Below, piece after piece: positions 21,138-29,366 of a stretch of 64,000 nucleotides of DNA (its first letter is position 1; each line of letters starts with the position of its first letter). A model generated the notes under the pieces. The model saw only the letters and a list, made by a program, of their open reading frames with translations, did not search any database and had not been told where the DNA came from. The DNA comes from Aminobacter niigataensis (lineage in GTDB: Bacteria; Pseudomonadota; Alphaproteobacteria; Rhizobiales; Rhizobiaceae), in the NCBI RefSeq assembly GCF_014200015.1, contig NZ_JACHOT010000002.1, positions 1 to 64,000 on the forward strand. Reading direction: 5' to 3'. The translations under genes and the position numbers were made by a program.

Positions 21138-22391
21138 CTACTGCTTATCGAGACCGTAGACGGAATGCAAAGTGCGAACCGCAAGTTCGGTATACGGGCC
21201 GTCGATAAGGATCGAGATCTTGATCTCCGACGTGGTGATGGCGCGGATGTTGATGCCCTTGGCAGCCAGCGCCTGGAAGGCAGTGGCCGCAACGCCGGCA
21301 TGGCTGCGCATGCCGATGCCGATGACCGACACCTTGGACATGCCCTCGTCGTGCTGGACGGCATCGTAGCCGATGTCGGGGCGGATCTTCTCGAGCACGG
21401 CCAGCGCCTTGTTGACGTCGCCCGAGGGCACGGTGAACGTCATGTCGGTGAACTTGCCATCCTCCGAGATGTTCTGGACGATCATGTCGACATTGATGTT
21501 GGCCTCGGCCAGCGGGCCGAAGATGCCGCCCGCAACACCCGGTCGGTCGGCGACCCGGCGCAGCGAGACCTGAGCTTCGTCCTTGGCGTAGGCGATTCCG
21601 GTGACGACCTGCTGTTCCACGATTTCTTCCTCGTCACAAATGAGCGTTCCAGGCGGATTGAGAAAGTCGCCCATGCCGGGCGCATCCGGATCTTCGAAGG
21701 AAGAACGCACGAAGGTGCGAACGCGATGCACCATGGCGAGTTCGACCGACCGGACCTGCAGCACCTTGGCGCCGAGCGAGGCCATTTCGAGCATTTCCTC
21801 GAACGAGATGCGCGACAGCCGCCGCGCCTTGGGCTCGATCCGCGGATCGGTAGTATAGACGCCATCGACGTCGGTGTAGATGTCGCAGCGATCAGCCTTC
21901 ACCGCCGCAGCGATGGCGACGGCGCTGGTGTCGGAGCCGCCACGGCCGAGGGTGGCGATGCGGTTATCCGGGCCGATGCCCTGGAAACCGGCGACGACGG
22001 CGACCTGGCCTTCCTGGAAGCGCTTGACCAGGAACGAGCCGTCGATGTCGAGGATGCGGGCGGCACCATGGGAGTTGTCGGTCTTGATCGGGATCTGCCA
22101 GCCCTGCCAGGACCGCGCATTGACGCCGATGTTCTGCAGCGCGAGCGCCAGCAAGCCAGCCGTTACCTGTTCGCCCGACGCGACCACGGCGTCATATTCG
22201 CGTGCGTCGTGCATCGGCGAGGCGTCGCGGGTCCAGGCGACCAGTTCGTTGGTCTTTCCGGCCATGGCCGAAACCACCACCGCAACCTCGTGGCCCGCGT
22301 CAACCTCGCGTTTGACATGACGCGCCACGTTGCGGATTCGGGCGATGTCGGCGACGGACGTACCGCCGAATTTCATCACGATGCGCGCCAT
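21138..22391 (-). CDS. lysC: Aspartate kinase (aspartokinase)
   Basis: A 417-residue enzyme that phosphorylates aspartate, the first step to lysine, threonine, methionine and diaminopimelate. The kinase domain opens with KFGGTSV at residues 7-13, and two ACT regulatory domains occupy about residues 265-417. The ACT domains imply feedback by lysine and/or threonine. Length is normal. It heads the ptsP-prfA-prmC cluster on the minus strand and is divergent from ubiG. Confidence 0.96.
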   Translation of the reverse strand: MARIVMKFGGTSVADIARIRNVARHVKREVDAGHEVAVVVSAMAGKTNELVAWTRDASPMHDAREYDAVVASGEQVTAGLLALALQNIGVNARSWQGWQIPIKTDNSHGAARILDIDGSFLVKRFQEGQVAVVAGFQGIGPDNRIATLGRGGSDTSAVAIAAAVKADRCDIYTDVDGVYTTDPRIEPKARRLSRISFEEMLEMASLGAKVLQVRSVELAMVHRVRTFVRSSFEDPDAPGMGDFLNPPGTLICDEEEIVEQQVVTGIAYAKDEAQVSLRRVADRPGVAGGIFGPLAEANINVDMIVQNISEDGKFTDMTFTVPSGDVNKALAVLEKIRPDIGYDAVQHDEGMSKVSVIGIGMRSHAGVAATAFQALAAKGINIRAITTSEIKISILIDGPYTELAVRTLHSVYGLDKQ

Positions 22392-22418
22392 AGAAGCGAA
22401 ATGCCCTTACCATAAACG

Positions 22419-22437
22419 CCGGCCCCGAGGGGGCCGG
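22419..22437 (-). promoter_or_regulatory. GC hairpin in the lysC leader
   Basis: An 8-bp perfect stem, CCGGCCCC with GGGGCCGG around a GAG loop, lies 28-46 bases ahead of the lysC start. It has no U-run. It could affect lysC mRNA stability or translation; no known lysine riboswitch structure is recognisable around it. Confidence 0.35.
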
Positions 22438-22667
22438 AAAATGAGTGAAAACACCGGTCTGCGACACGGTGCCGAATGCGCGGCCTGCATAGCCAAAACA
22501 CGCGCATTCCGCAAGGACGCCCGGCCAGACAAATCAGCGCGATTTTTTTTGCCGGCGCGCAAAGTCGGCGCGTGGATTTCGATGCAGTGTCGAACCGCAG
22601 CGGAATTGTCGCCTTGACAATCCCCGCGCCAGACCCGACTTCCTTGCGCTCGAAGGAGACCACAGCA

Positions 22668-23414
22668 ATGCCAGATCCCCGCCCATCGACCATCGATGCC
22701 GGAGAAGTCGAGCGGTTCTCGGCGCTCGCCGCCGAATGGTGGAACCCGAACGGCAAGTTCCGCCCGCTGCACAAGTTCAACCCGATCCGCCTGGGCTACA
22801 TCCGCGACCAGGTCGCCGCACGCTTCGGCCGCGACACCCATGCCGCACGGCCCTTCGAGGGCCTGCGCATCCTCGACATCGGCTGCGGCGGCGGCCTGTT
22901 GTGCGAGCCGATGGCCCGCCTTGGCGCCGAAGTGGTGGGGGCGGACGCCTCGGCCACCAACATCGAAGTGGCCAAGATCCACGCAGCCGAAAGCGGCGTG
23001 ACGGTAGACTATCGCGCCACCACGGCTGAAGACCTCGCAGATGCGGGCGAAAAATTCGACATCATCCTCAACATGGAAGTGGTCGAGCACGTCGCCGACG
23101 TCGAGCTGTTCGTCAAGAAATGCGGCGAGATGGTCAAGCCCGGCGGCATCATGTTCGTTGCCACCATCAACCGCACCTTCAAGGCGCTTGGCCTCGCCAT
23201 CGTCGGCGCAGAATATGTGCTGCGCTGGCTGCCGCGCGGCACCCACCAATACGGCAAGCTGGTGCGCCCGGAAGAACTGGACAAGGCGCTCACCGGTGCC
23301 GGCCTCGCCACCATCGACCGTACCGGGGTGACATACAACCCGCTGGCCGATCGCTGGCAGAAATCCCGCGACATGGACGTCAACTACATGGTGCTGGCGG
23401 AAAAGGCGGCCTGA
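22668..23414 (+). CDS. ubiG: Ubiquinone biosynthesis O-methyltransferase UbiG
   Basis: A 248-residue SAM-dependent methyltransferase that performs both O-methylations in ubiquinone synthesis. Visible signatures are the [20 protein letters not shown] start, SAM motif [14 protein letters not shown], and the NMEVVEHV segment. An AGGAG site eight bases upstream selects the ATG at 22668 over the longer open frame. A GGCGGCC/GGCCGCC hairpin spans the stop codon and may act in termination. Confidence 0.95.
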   Translation: MPDPRPSTIDAGEVERFSALAAEWWNPNGKFRPLHKFNPIRLGYIRDQVAARFGRDTHAARPFEGLRILDIGCGGGLLCEPMARLGAEVVGADASATNIEVAKIHAAESGVTVDYRATTAEDLADAGEKFDIILNMEVVEHVADVELFVKKCGEMVKPGGIMFVATINRTFKALGLAIVGAEYVLRWLPRGTHQYGKLVRPEELDKALTGAGLATIDRTGVTYNPLADRWQKSRDMDVNYMVLAEKAA

Positions 23415-23558
23415 GGCCGCCGCTCCCCGTTTCCAGCGACGTTCGGGATCAGGCGTCGAGCGAGCCCGATAGCCGTTGCGCCAGCAGAGCGCTTGAAACT
23501 TGCGCCGTCCGTCCGGAACCCTAAAGTGGTGAACTCGCCACATCGGGATCGAGGAGCC

Positions 23559-23900
23559 ATGACACCCGAGAATGTCAGACGGATCGCCCTGGAGCTGCCC
23601 GCGGCGACCGAGAAATCGCATTTCGGCAAGCCCGACTTCCGCGTCCGCGACCGTGTCTTCGCCACCCTGCCCGAAGACGGCAACGCCGTGGTCAAGCTGA
23701 CGCGCGACCAGCAGGAGATGATGTGCGGCCGTGAACCGGCACTGTTTCAGCCGGTGGACGGCGGCTGGGGCAAGCAGGGCTGGACCCGCGTGATACTGGC
23801 AACAGCCGACGAGGCGGCATTGCGCAGCGCGGTGGTGACGGCCTGGCGCAACATGGCGCCGGTTACGTTGCGCAAGGCGTTTGATCTGGCGGGTGGGTGA
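23559..23900 (+). CDS. MmcQ/YjbR family protein
   Basis: A 113-residue YjbR-like protein. The VRRIALELPAATEKSHFGKPDFRVRDRVFATL segment is the family hallmark, and a GKQGWTRVIL strand follows. It starts at the ATG at 23559 with a GAGGAG ribosome site. The role is unknown; family structures resemble CyaY and may bind DNA. It stands alone. Confidence 0.85.
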   Translation: MTPENVRRIALELPAATEKSHFGKPDFRVRDRVFATLPEDGNAVVKLTRDQQEMMCGREPALFQPVDGGWGKQGWTRVILATADEAALRSAVVTAWRNMAPVTLRKAFDLAGG

Positions 23901-24029
23901 GGTTGCGAGTTTCTCGGCACTAGCTGGGGTCTTCTGTAACAAGCCTTGGGTGGCGGGACGCGACGCCAGTCCGTGAGCGCGCGCTCGGATCGATTTGCAG
24001 TTGGTCTGCACCGGAATTGCGGTGGAAAG

Positions 24030-24048
24030 GTCACGGCATGGATCCCCG
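24030..24048. repeat. 19-base fragment of the 5861-6111 repeat
   Basis: GTCACGGCATGGATCCCCG matches the outer end of both arms of the repeat at 5861-6111 exactly. It lies in the 246-base gap between the YjbR gene and DUF1178, where I see no gene. It is probably a decayed copy. Confidence 0.7.
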
Positions 24049-24146
24049 ACACTCTCCGCTCCACAAGGGCGCAGGTCAGTCACCAGACCCTAGGGCGTGG
24101 CAAGTAATAGCCGTCTCACACAGGGGGAGAAGGAAACGTCTCCCAG

Positions 24147-24572
24147 TCAGTTCCGGTCGTCGGGGAAAACCGGCAGCGGCATGAATTCGATGCCGTCCTC
24201 GGCAAGGCCCTTGGCCTCTTCGATGGTCGCAGCGCCATAGATGCCGCGCGCCTCGGTCTCGCCGAAATGGATCTTGCGCGCTTCCTCGGCGAACTTGTCG
24301 CCGACATTCTCGGCGTTTTCACGCACCTTCTCGGACAGGTCCTTGAGCGCTGCCATCATCTTGCGCTGCTGCTCGCCCATGGCGAGCGCAACCTTTTCCT
24401 GCTTGCGCGAGGTCGAGACGGCTGGCGCCATCAGTGCCTTTTCGACCTTCTGCGAGCCGCATTCGGGACAGGAGACGAAACCGCGCTTGCGCTGGGTTTC
24501 GAAGTCGTCGTTGCTGCGGAACCAGCCCTCGAAGTCATGCGCGCGGTCGCAATGGAGGGAAAATCGTATCAA
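24147..24572 (-). CDS. DUF1178 family protein
   Basis: A 141-residue protein of the DUF1178 family. It has an N-terminal zinc-ribbon-like start (MIRFSLHCDRAHDFEGWFRS followed by SCPECGS), a Met/Lys-rich middle with ALAMGEQQRKMMAALKDL, and the conserved C-terminal HFGETEARGIYGAATIEEAKGL stretch. The function is unknown. Its start overlaps the stop of the nitrilase-family gene (ATGA), making it the last gene of comF-grxC-nitrilase-DUF1178. Confidence 0.9.
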   Translation of the reverse strand: MIRFSLHCDRAHDFEGWFRSNDDFETQRKRGFVSCPECGSQKVEKALMAPAVSTSRKQEKVALAMGEQQRKMMAALKDLSEKVRENAENVGDKFAEEARKIHFGETEARGIYGAATIEEAKGLAEDGIEFMPLPVFPDDRN

Positions 24573-25435
24573 GATGCGGCTCCCCGGAGCGCTCCCTGGC
24601 CCGTGCCACGAAGCGATACGCTGAATTCGCGCGCATTCTTGAGATTGGGGATCTTCTTGCGTGCATCGGCCGAATGCTGGGTGTCGATCTCGGCGACGAT
24701 GACGCCGGGCTCGTCATGGGCGGCCTCGGCAAGAATGCGGCCCCACGGGTCAATGATCAGCGAATGGCCGAAGGTCTCGCGGCCGTCCTCATGCTTGCCG
24801 CCCTGGCCAGCGGCGATGACGAAGGCGCCGTTTTCGATGGCGCGGGCGCGCAGCAGGACATGCCAGTGGGCTAGGCCGGTCTGGCGGGTGAAGGCGGCAG
24901 GCGCGGTCAGCACCTCGGCACCGGCAAGCGCCTCGGCGCGGAACAGTTGCGGGAAGCGCAGGTCGTAGCAGATGGCAAAGCCGATCCTGGCGAGCGCCGT
25001 GTCGGCGACGACGGCTTCCGTGCCCGGCTCGTAGGCCGAGGATTCGCGCCAGCTCTCGCCATTGTCGAGGTCGACGTCGAACATGTGGATCTTGTCGTAG
25101 ACAGCTAACGTCGAACCATCGGGCCCGAACAGGAACGCCCGGTTGGCGAGCTTGCCGTCGGCCCGCACGATGGCCGTCGAGCCGACATGCAGGTGGATGC
25201 CGAGTTCGGCAGCGAGCTTGCGGCCGGTGGCCACGATCAGGTCGCGATCCTCCGAGGTGAAGGCCGTGGCACGGGCATCCTTGTCGCCGACGATGGCGCC
25301 GGTCATCTCGGGTGTCTGCACATACGTCGCACCCTGTCCGGCAGCCTCGCGCACCAGGGCCTCGAAATCACGGGCGTTGCGCTCCGGCTCCTTGCCCGAA
25401 CGCATCTGCACCGCTGCCGCCTTGAAAATCGCCAT
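24569..25435 (-). CDS. Carbon-nitrogen hydrolase of the nitrilase superfamily (Nit/omega-amidase-like)
   Basis: A 288-residue amidase with the catalytic triad E43 (QTPEMTG), K115 (YDKIHMFD) and C156 (AICYDLRFP). The sequence belongs to the Nit1/Nit2-like branch, whose members hydrolyse deaminated glutathione or alpha-ketoglutaramate; repair of deaminated glutathione would fit the adjacent glutaredoxin gene. That specificity is inferred, not seen. Gap to grxC is 15 bases; DUF1178 overlaps its stop. Confidence 0.9.
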   Translation of the reverse strand: MAIFKAAAVQMRSGKEPERNARDFEALVREAAGQGATYVQTPEMTGAIVGDKDARATAFTSEDRDLIVATGRKLAAELGIHLHVGSTAIVRADGKLANRAFLFGPDGSTLAVYDKIHMFDVDLDNGESWRESSAYEPGTEAVVADTALARIGFAICYDLRFPQLFRAEALAGAEVLTAPAAFTRQTGLAHWHVLLRARAIENGAFVIAAGQGGKHEDGRETFGHSLIIDPWGRILAEAAHDEPGVIVAEIDTQHSADARKKIPNLKNAREFSVSLRGTGQGALRGAAS

Positions 25436-25450
25436 GGTCCGTCCTCAGGT

Positions 25451-25714
25451 CTATGCGCCGGCAGCGAGAAGTTGATCGAGCCTGCCTTGCGCATCGAGCG
25501 CATGCAGGTCGTCGCAACCGCCGACATGGGTGTTGCCGATGAAAATCTGCGGGAACGTCGCGCGGCCGTTGGCGCGCGTGACCATTTCCTGCCGAAGCTC
25601 AGGCGAGAAGCTAGCGTCATGCTCGGTGAATGCAACGCCCTTGCGCTCCAAAAGGCGCTTGGCCGCAGTGCAGTAGCCACACATCATGCGCGTATAGATA
25701 GTCACATCGACCAT
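25451..25714 (-). CDS. grxC: Glutaredoxin 3
   Basis: An 87-residue thiol-disulfide oxidoreductase with active site C12-G-Y-C15. Most class I glutaredoxins have CPYC; the CGYC form is common in rhizobial GrxC. The cis-proline segment FPQIFIGNTHVGGCDDL for glutathione binding is present. It lies 26 bases behind comF in the same operon. Confidence 0.93.
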   Translation of the reverse strand: MVDVTIYTRMMCGYCTAAKRLLERKGVAFTEHDASFSPELRQEMVTRANGRATFPQIFIGNTHVGGCDDLHALDAQGRLDQLLAAGA

Positions 25715-25740
25715 GACAGAAACCCGTTATCCTTGGTCGA

Positions 25741-26550
25741 CTATATAGGGTCTGCATCGTCGGGCCGGAAGTCCCCAGGCAGCACGCGCGCGAATGTCAG
25801 AACGTCGACACTGCGCGCGCCGCCTTTCCTGAGCGCCCGGGTGACGGCCGAAACGGTGGCCCCGGTGGTGTAGACGTCGTCGACCAGAAGCACCCGCCGG
25901 CCGCGGATTTCGATCTCCGCCTCGGGCGGAACGACAAAGGCCGCCCGGACGTTGTCTTCGCGCTCACGTTGGCCAAGGCCGATCTGCTGGCGAGTGCGCT
26001 TGACTCGGCGCACGGCGGTGGGCGCGAAAGGCAGGCTGGAAAGCGAGGCAATGGTGCGGGCAAGCTCCGCCGACTGGTTGAACTGGCGCCAGAAGAAGCG
26101 GCGCCAATGCAGCGGAACCGGCACCACGACCTCGGCATCGGCGACCAGTTCAGTGCCGGCGCGCAGCATCCAGCGCGCCATCCATGGCGCGAGATCGGTG
26201 CGGTCGTGGAACTTGAGGCCCTGGACCATGCGCCGGGCGACACCGGAATAAGCAACGGCGGCGCGGGCACGGGCGAAGGGCGGCGGATTGGCGATCGCCT
26301 CGGCGGACAGGAAGCCGGCGCCGAAATCGTGGGCAAACGGCGTGCCCATCACCTCGCACCATGGCTTTTCAAGGAAGCGAAGCCGGGGCCAGCAGGCACC
26401 GCACAAGGCGCCTGGCTGCGTCACCTGCCGCCGGCAGCCGGCGCAAACCGGCGGGAACAACAAGCGCGCCGGCCAGGTGGCGACAGCGGAAGCGAGGCTC
26501 TTGATCTCCGGCATCGGATCGGCCACGACAGGTTTGGGTCGGGCGACCAT
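25741..26550 (-). CDS. ComF family phosphoribosyltransferase-like protein
   Basis: A protein of about 269 residues. Four N-terminal cysteines in CxxC-type pairs (PPVCAGC ... GALCGACWP) form a likely zinc site, and a phosphoribosyltransferase domain follows with the PRPP loop VLLVDDVYTTGATV. ComF proteins assist DNA uptake in competent bacteria, but in rhizobia their role is untested. The start is uncertain: ATG at 26550 gives 269 residues and ATG at 26514 gives 257; neither has a strong ribosome site. The open frame upstream to 27093 overlaps a divergent gene and is rejected. Confidence 0.85.
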   Translation of the reverse strand: MVARPKPVVADPMPEIKSLASAVATWPARLLFPPVCAGCRRQVTQPGALCGACWPRLRFLEKPWCEVMGTPFAHDFGAGFLSAEAIANPPPFARARAAVAYSGVARRMVQGLKFHDRTDLAPWMARWMLRAGTELVADAEVVVPVPLHWRRFFWRQFNQSAELARTIASLSSLPFAPTAVRRVKRTRQQIGLGQREREDNVRAAFVVPPEAEIEIRGRRVLLVDDVYTTGATVSAVTRALRKGGARSVDVLTFARVLPGDFRPDDADPI

Positions 26551-26581
26551 AACAGAAACCCGGCAAGGAAGGACATCGCCC

Positions 26582-27454
26582 GTGCAACCGATCTTTGACG
26601 CCAGCCTCGTGATCGCCCACCGCCGGCGCGCAGTGGCGCAAGCCATTGCCGGCGCGGATTTCCTGATGGCGCGCGCCGCTGAAGACCTAGCCGACAGGCT
26701 GGCCGCGGTGGAGCGCAAGTTCGAACGGGGTGCCGCGATCTTCTCGGTCAGCCCGGCGGCGACCGCCGTGCTGGCAGCCAGCGGCAAGGTGGCCGAACTG
26801 GTCCGGGTCGAGGCCGACAAGAGCTTTCTCGGCGGCGGTCCGGGCATCGTCTCCGATCCCGAGACCATTGCGCTCGAGCCGGCAAGCATCGACCTCGCGG
26901 TATCGCTGCTGGCGCTGCAGGAGGCCAACGACATTCCCGGCCAGCTGATCCAGATCAGGCGTGCGCTGAAGCCGGACGGGCTGTTCCTGGGTGTGCTGGC
27001 GGGTGCGGGAACGCTTGCCGAATTGCGCGAAAGCCTGCTGGCGGCCGAAACCGAGCTGACCGGCGGGGCGAGCCCGCGTGTCATCCCCTTCACCGACGTG
27101 CGCGACGCCGGCGGGCTGCTGCAACGGGCGGGACTTGCCCTGCCCGTGGCCGACGTCGAGACGGTAACGGTGCGCTACGACACGATGTTCGGGCTGATGG
27201 CGGATTTGCGGGCAATGGGCGTAACGAGCGCGCTCGCCGACCGGTCGCGAAAACCGGCGACGCGGCGATTGTTCCAGCGCGCGGCCGAAATCTATGCCGA
27301 GCGCTTTTCCGATCCCGACGGGCGCGTGCGGGCGAGCTTTTCGTTCGTCTGGCTGTCGGGATGGGCGCCAGACCCGTCGCAGCAAAAGCCGCTCAAGCCG
27401 GGGTCGGCGCAGGTTTCGCTCGCCAGGGTGCTTGGCGAGGAGGGCAAGAAATAG
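26582..27454 (+). CDS. BioC/NDUFAF5-like methyltransferase-fold protein
   Basis: A 290-residue protein beginning at a GTG (26582) with an AAGGAAGGA ribosome site. The start QPIFDASLVIAHRRRAVAQA and the body match the alphaproteobacterial NDUFAF5-related group. In mitochondria the homologue acts in complex I assembly; in bacteria the role is open. The usual SAM motif I is replaced by a degenerate FSVSPAATAVL, so SAM use should be tested. It is divergent from comF with 31 bases between starts. Confidence 0.8.
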   Translation: MQPIFDASLVIAHRRRAVAQAIAGADFLMARAAEDLADRLAAVERKFERGAAIFSVSPAATAVLAASGKVAELVRVEADKSFLGGGPGIVSDPETIALEPASIDLAVSLLALQEANDIPGQLIQIRRALKPDGLFLGVLAGAGTLAELRESLLAAETELTGGASPRVIPFTDVRDAGGLLQRAGLALPVADVETVTVRYDTMFGLMADLRAMGVTSALADRSRKPATRRLFQRAAEIYAERFSDPDGRVRASFSFVWLSGWAPDPSQQKPLKPGSAQVSLARVLGEEGKK

Positions 27455-27475
27455 CCCGGTTCAGGCTATGCCTGT

Positions 27476-27649
27476 TCAATGCCTATTCAGGCCTTGCTGA
27501 ATGTCCTTGTTGTTGTCGCCCCAAAGCAGCCTGAGCTGCTCTGCCATCTGCGAAAAGCCGCCGGCCATCACCACTGCAATCAGAGCAGCAATGAGGCCAT
27601 ACTCGATCGCCGTGGCACCCCCCTCGTCCCTCAGAAATCGCTTTATCAT
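27476..27649 (-). CDS. Flp/Fap type IVb pilin, small
   Basis: A 57-residue protein that is easy to miss by length cut-offs. MIKRFLRDEGG is followed by ATAIEYGLIAALIAVV: a basic leader, a prepilin-peptidase site after G11, glutamate at +5 and tyrosine at +6 of the mature protein, and a hydrophobic helix. This is the Flp (Tad pilus) pattern. It is made as a precursor, cleaved by a TadV/CpaA-type peptidase and assembled into thin adhesive fibres. No tad/cpa genes are nearby, so it is an orphan pilin gene. It converges on the methyltransferase gene with 21 bases between. Confidence 0.85.
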   Translation of the reverse strand: MIKRFLRDEGGATAIEYGLIAALIAVVMAGGFSQMAEQLRLLWGDNNKDIQQGLNRH

Positions 27650-27752
27650 CGGTCGCGTCCACCCGTGTCGTTGGTCAAAAACATAGCGGCGACAGATTAA
27701 GAAAGGTTAATGGCATAGCCTTAACGTGCAGTGAAGCGCACGCGGCACATCC

Positions 27753-28067
27753 TCAGCACTGGCCGCTGCGGCGGCCGTTGTCGTGAATGACGCATACCGC
27801 CTGCGGTGTGTCCTGCAGGACGCTGCGGCGCAGCGTATAGCTGGCATTGCGGCCAACGGAGCCTGTCGCGGTGTAGTCGAGTCCGTCGAAGCGCGCCTGC
27901 CCGATCCAAGGGCGCGTGCGGCTGTCGAGATAGGGCGTGGCGATGAGCGCCAGCGCTACGGCCGCAAAGCCGAACAGCAATGCGACACGCAAGATGCCGG
28001 CGCTGGCCCTGGCGGCCGAGGACTGGCGTTCGGGGCGGATGAGATCCCACTCCTTGTCAGCCTGCAT
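27753..28067 (-). CDS. Conserved hypothetical single-pass membrane protein
   Basis: A 104-residue protein with a cytoplasmic N-terminus (MQADKEWDLIRPERQSSAAR), one membrane helix (about 26-46) and an extracytoplasmic tail with two cysteines (AVCVIHDNGRRSGQC). A GGGGGA ribosome site supports the ATG at 28067. The pattern looks conserved in Mesorhizobium-type genomes, but I know no function. It lies 103 bases upstream of the Flp pilin gene on the same strand; a link to the pilin is only a guess. Confidence 0.7.
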   Translation of the reverse strand: MQADKEWDLIRPERQSSAARASAGILRVALLFGFAAVALALIATPYLDSRTRPWIGQARFDGLDYTATGSVGRNASYTLRRSVLQDTPQAVCVIHDNGRRSGQC

Positions 28068-28170
28068 AGGCACGTCCCCCGCGAAAACCCATGTCGCCGC
28101 ACATTGCACGCGACGGCCACTCAATTTTTCACGATTGGATAAACTTTGACTTAACGCTGACTGATACGCG

Positions 28171-28584
28171 TCAGAGCAGGTCGATCAGGAACGGTATCAG
28201 CGGCTCGTCGGCGGGCGGCATCGGGTAATCGCGCATCTGCTTGGGCCGGACCCATTTCAGCACCTGGCCTTCCCGCGGCTCAGGCGTGCCCCAGAAACGG
28301 CGGCAGACATAGAGCGGCATCAGCAGATGGAAGTCTTCGTAGGTGTGGCTGGCGAAGGTCAGCGGTGCGAGGCAGGCGATCTTGGTTTCGATGCCGATCT
28401 CCTCGCGCATCTCACGCACGATGGTTTCCTCCGGCGTCTCGCCCTGTTCGACCTTGCCGCCGGGAAATTCCCACAGGCCGGCAAGCTGCTTGCCCGCGGG
28501 CCGCTGGGCCAGAAGCACCCGGCCATCGGCATCGACGAGCGCGCAGGCGGCCACGAGCAGCAGGCGTTTTCCCTGTTGGGTCAA
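28171..28584 (-). CDS. mutT: NUDIX hydrolase MutT (8-oxo-dGTP diphosphatase)
   Basis: A 137-residue sanitising enzyme that removes 8-oxo-dGTP. The full Nudix box GGKVEQGETPEETIVREMREEIGI is present, and the C-terminus has the KWVRPKQMRDYPMPPAD segment typical of MutT. I choose a TTG start at 28584 because a GGAGG site overlapping the end of the GNAT gene sits six bases before it and the fold begins there; the frame upstream lies inside the GNAT gene. It is the last gene of argJ-GNAT-mutT. Confidence 0.9.
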   Translation of the reverse strand: MTQQGKRLLLVAACALVDADGRVLLAQRPAGKQLAGLWEFPGGKVEQGETPEETIVREMREEIGIETKIACLAPLTFASHTYEDFHLLMPLYVCRRFWGTPEPREGQVLKWVRPKQMRDYPMPPADEPLIPFLIDLL

Positions 28585-28585
28585 G

Positions 28586-29359
28586 TCAGGCCTCCGGCGG
28601 GCGGCGATAGTGATAGCGATAGACTTCCTTGAAGCCCATCTTCGAGTAGAGGCGGATGGCGCCGACATTGTCGGCTTCGACCTGCAGCCACGCCTGGCGC
28701 GCGCCCCTGAGGCGTGCCCATTTGAGCGCCGACAGGATCAGCCGGTGGCCGAAGCCCTTGCCGCGCTCGGCTTCGGTCGTGGCGATCTCGAACAGGCCGG
28801 CAAGGTCGGTGTCGTGGACGCAGATTGCAGCCGTCACCGGCTGCTCGTCCTGCTCGAGCACGAACAGGCCGGCTTCCGGCTGGATGGCGCCGATGATCTC
28901 GGACAGGCCGGGCCTCAGCGACGGGTCGAGGCCGTGAACGGCCATCGAGGCGCTGACGAAGCGTCCGATGTCCTTGAGCGGGATCTGGTCCATCGCGTTT
29001 TCGACGACACCGTCGTCGAGCGACAGGCGCATCACCATCGATTCGGAGAAGACGCTCCAGCGCTCGCGATCGAGATGGGCGGCGACCGCCGGCCCCGACA
29101 AGGGCGACATGCGGAAGGTGAGAGGCCGGCCATAGGCCTCGAAGCGGCGGCTGGCGCGGGCGATGCGGTCGGGAATGTTGCGGATGTCGGCCGGGTCGAG
29201 CGGGTTGACCGAGTTGAGCCGCTTGGCCGGATGCCCTGCCGTCAGCCGCACCAGCCAGGTGCCGTCATAATGCACCGCCGCCGCCGGCCAGGCGCGAAAG
29301 CCCGCCGCCTCATAGCGGCGGACGATTGCGAGTTCGTGCGACGGGCGATTCTGGTTCAC
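28586..29359 (-). CDS. GNAT family N-acetyltransferase
   Basis: A 257-residue protein with a GNAT domain in the C-terminal half. The acetyl-CoA loop is TTEAERGKGFGHRLI and the fold ends in GAIRLYSKMGFKEVYRYHYRR. The N-terminal half (PAAAVHYDGTWLVRLTAGHPAKRLNSVNPLD) is the pattern seen in the argJ-linked GNAT of rhizobia. The acceptor is unknown. The likely start is the GTG at 29359, seven bases past the argJ stop. The stop is one base from the mutT start, so expression is coupled. Confidence 0.85.
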   Translation of the reverse strand: MNQNRPSHELAIVRRYEAAGFRAWPAAAVHYDGTWLVRLTAGHPAKRLNSVNPLDPADIRNIPDRIARASRRFEAYGRPLTFRMSPLSGPAVAAHLDRERWSVFSESMVMRLSLDDGVVENAMDQIPLKDIGRFVSASMAVHGLDPSLRPGLSEIIGAIQPEAGLFVLEQDEQPVTAAICVHDTDLAGLFEIATTEAERGKGFGHRLILSALKWARLRGARQAWLQVEADNVGAIRLYSKMGFKEVYRYHYRRPPEA

Positions 29360-29366
29360 GCTGCTG

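Noticed and set aside
22392-22667. Lysine riboswitch ahead of lysC
   Set aside because: The divergent region is only 276 bases and shows one short hairpin; I could not recognise the multi-helix lysine riboswitch core.
26551-27093. N-terminal extension of comF to 450 residues
   Set aside because: The extra part overlaps the divergent methyltransferase gene and has a low-complexity S/A-rich shadow composition.
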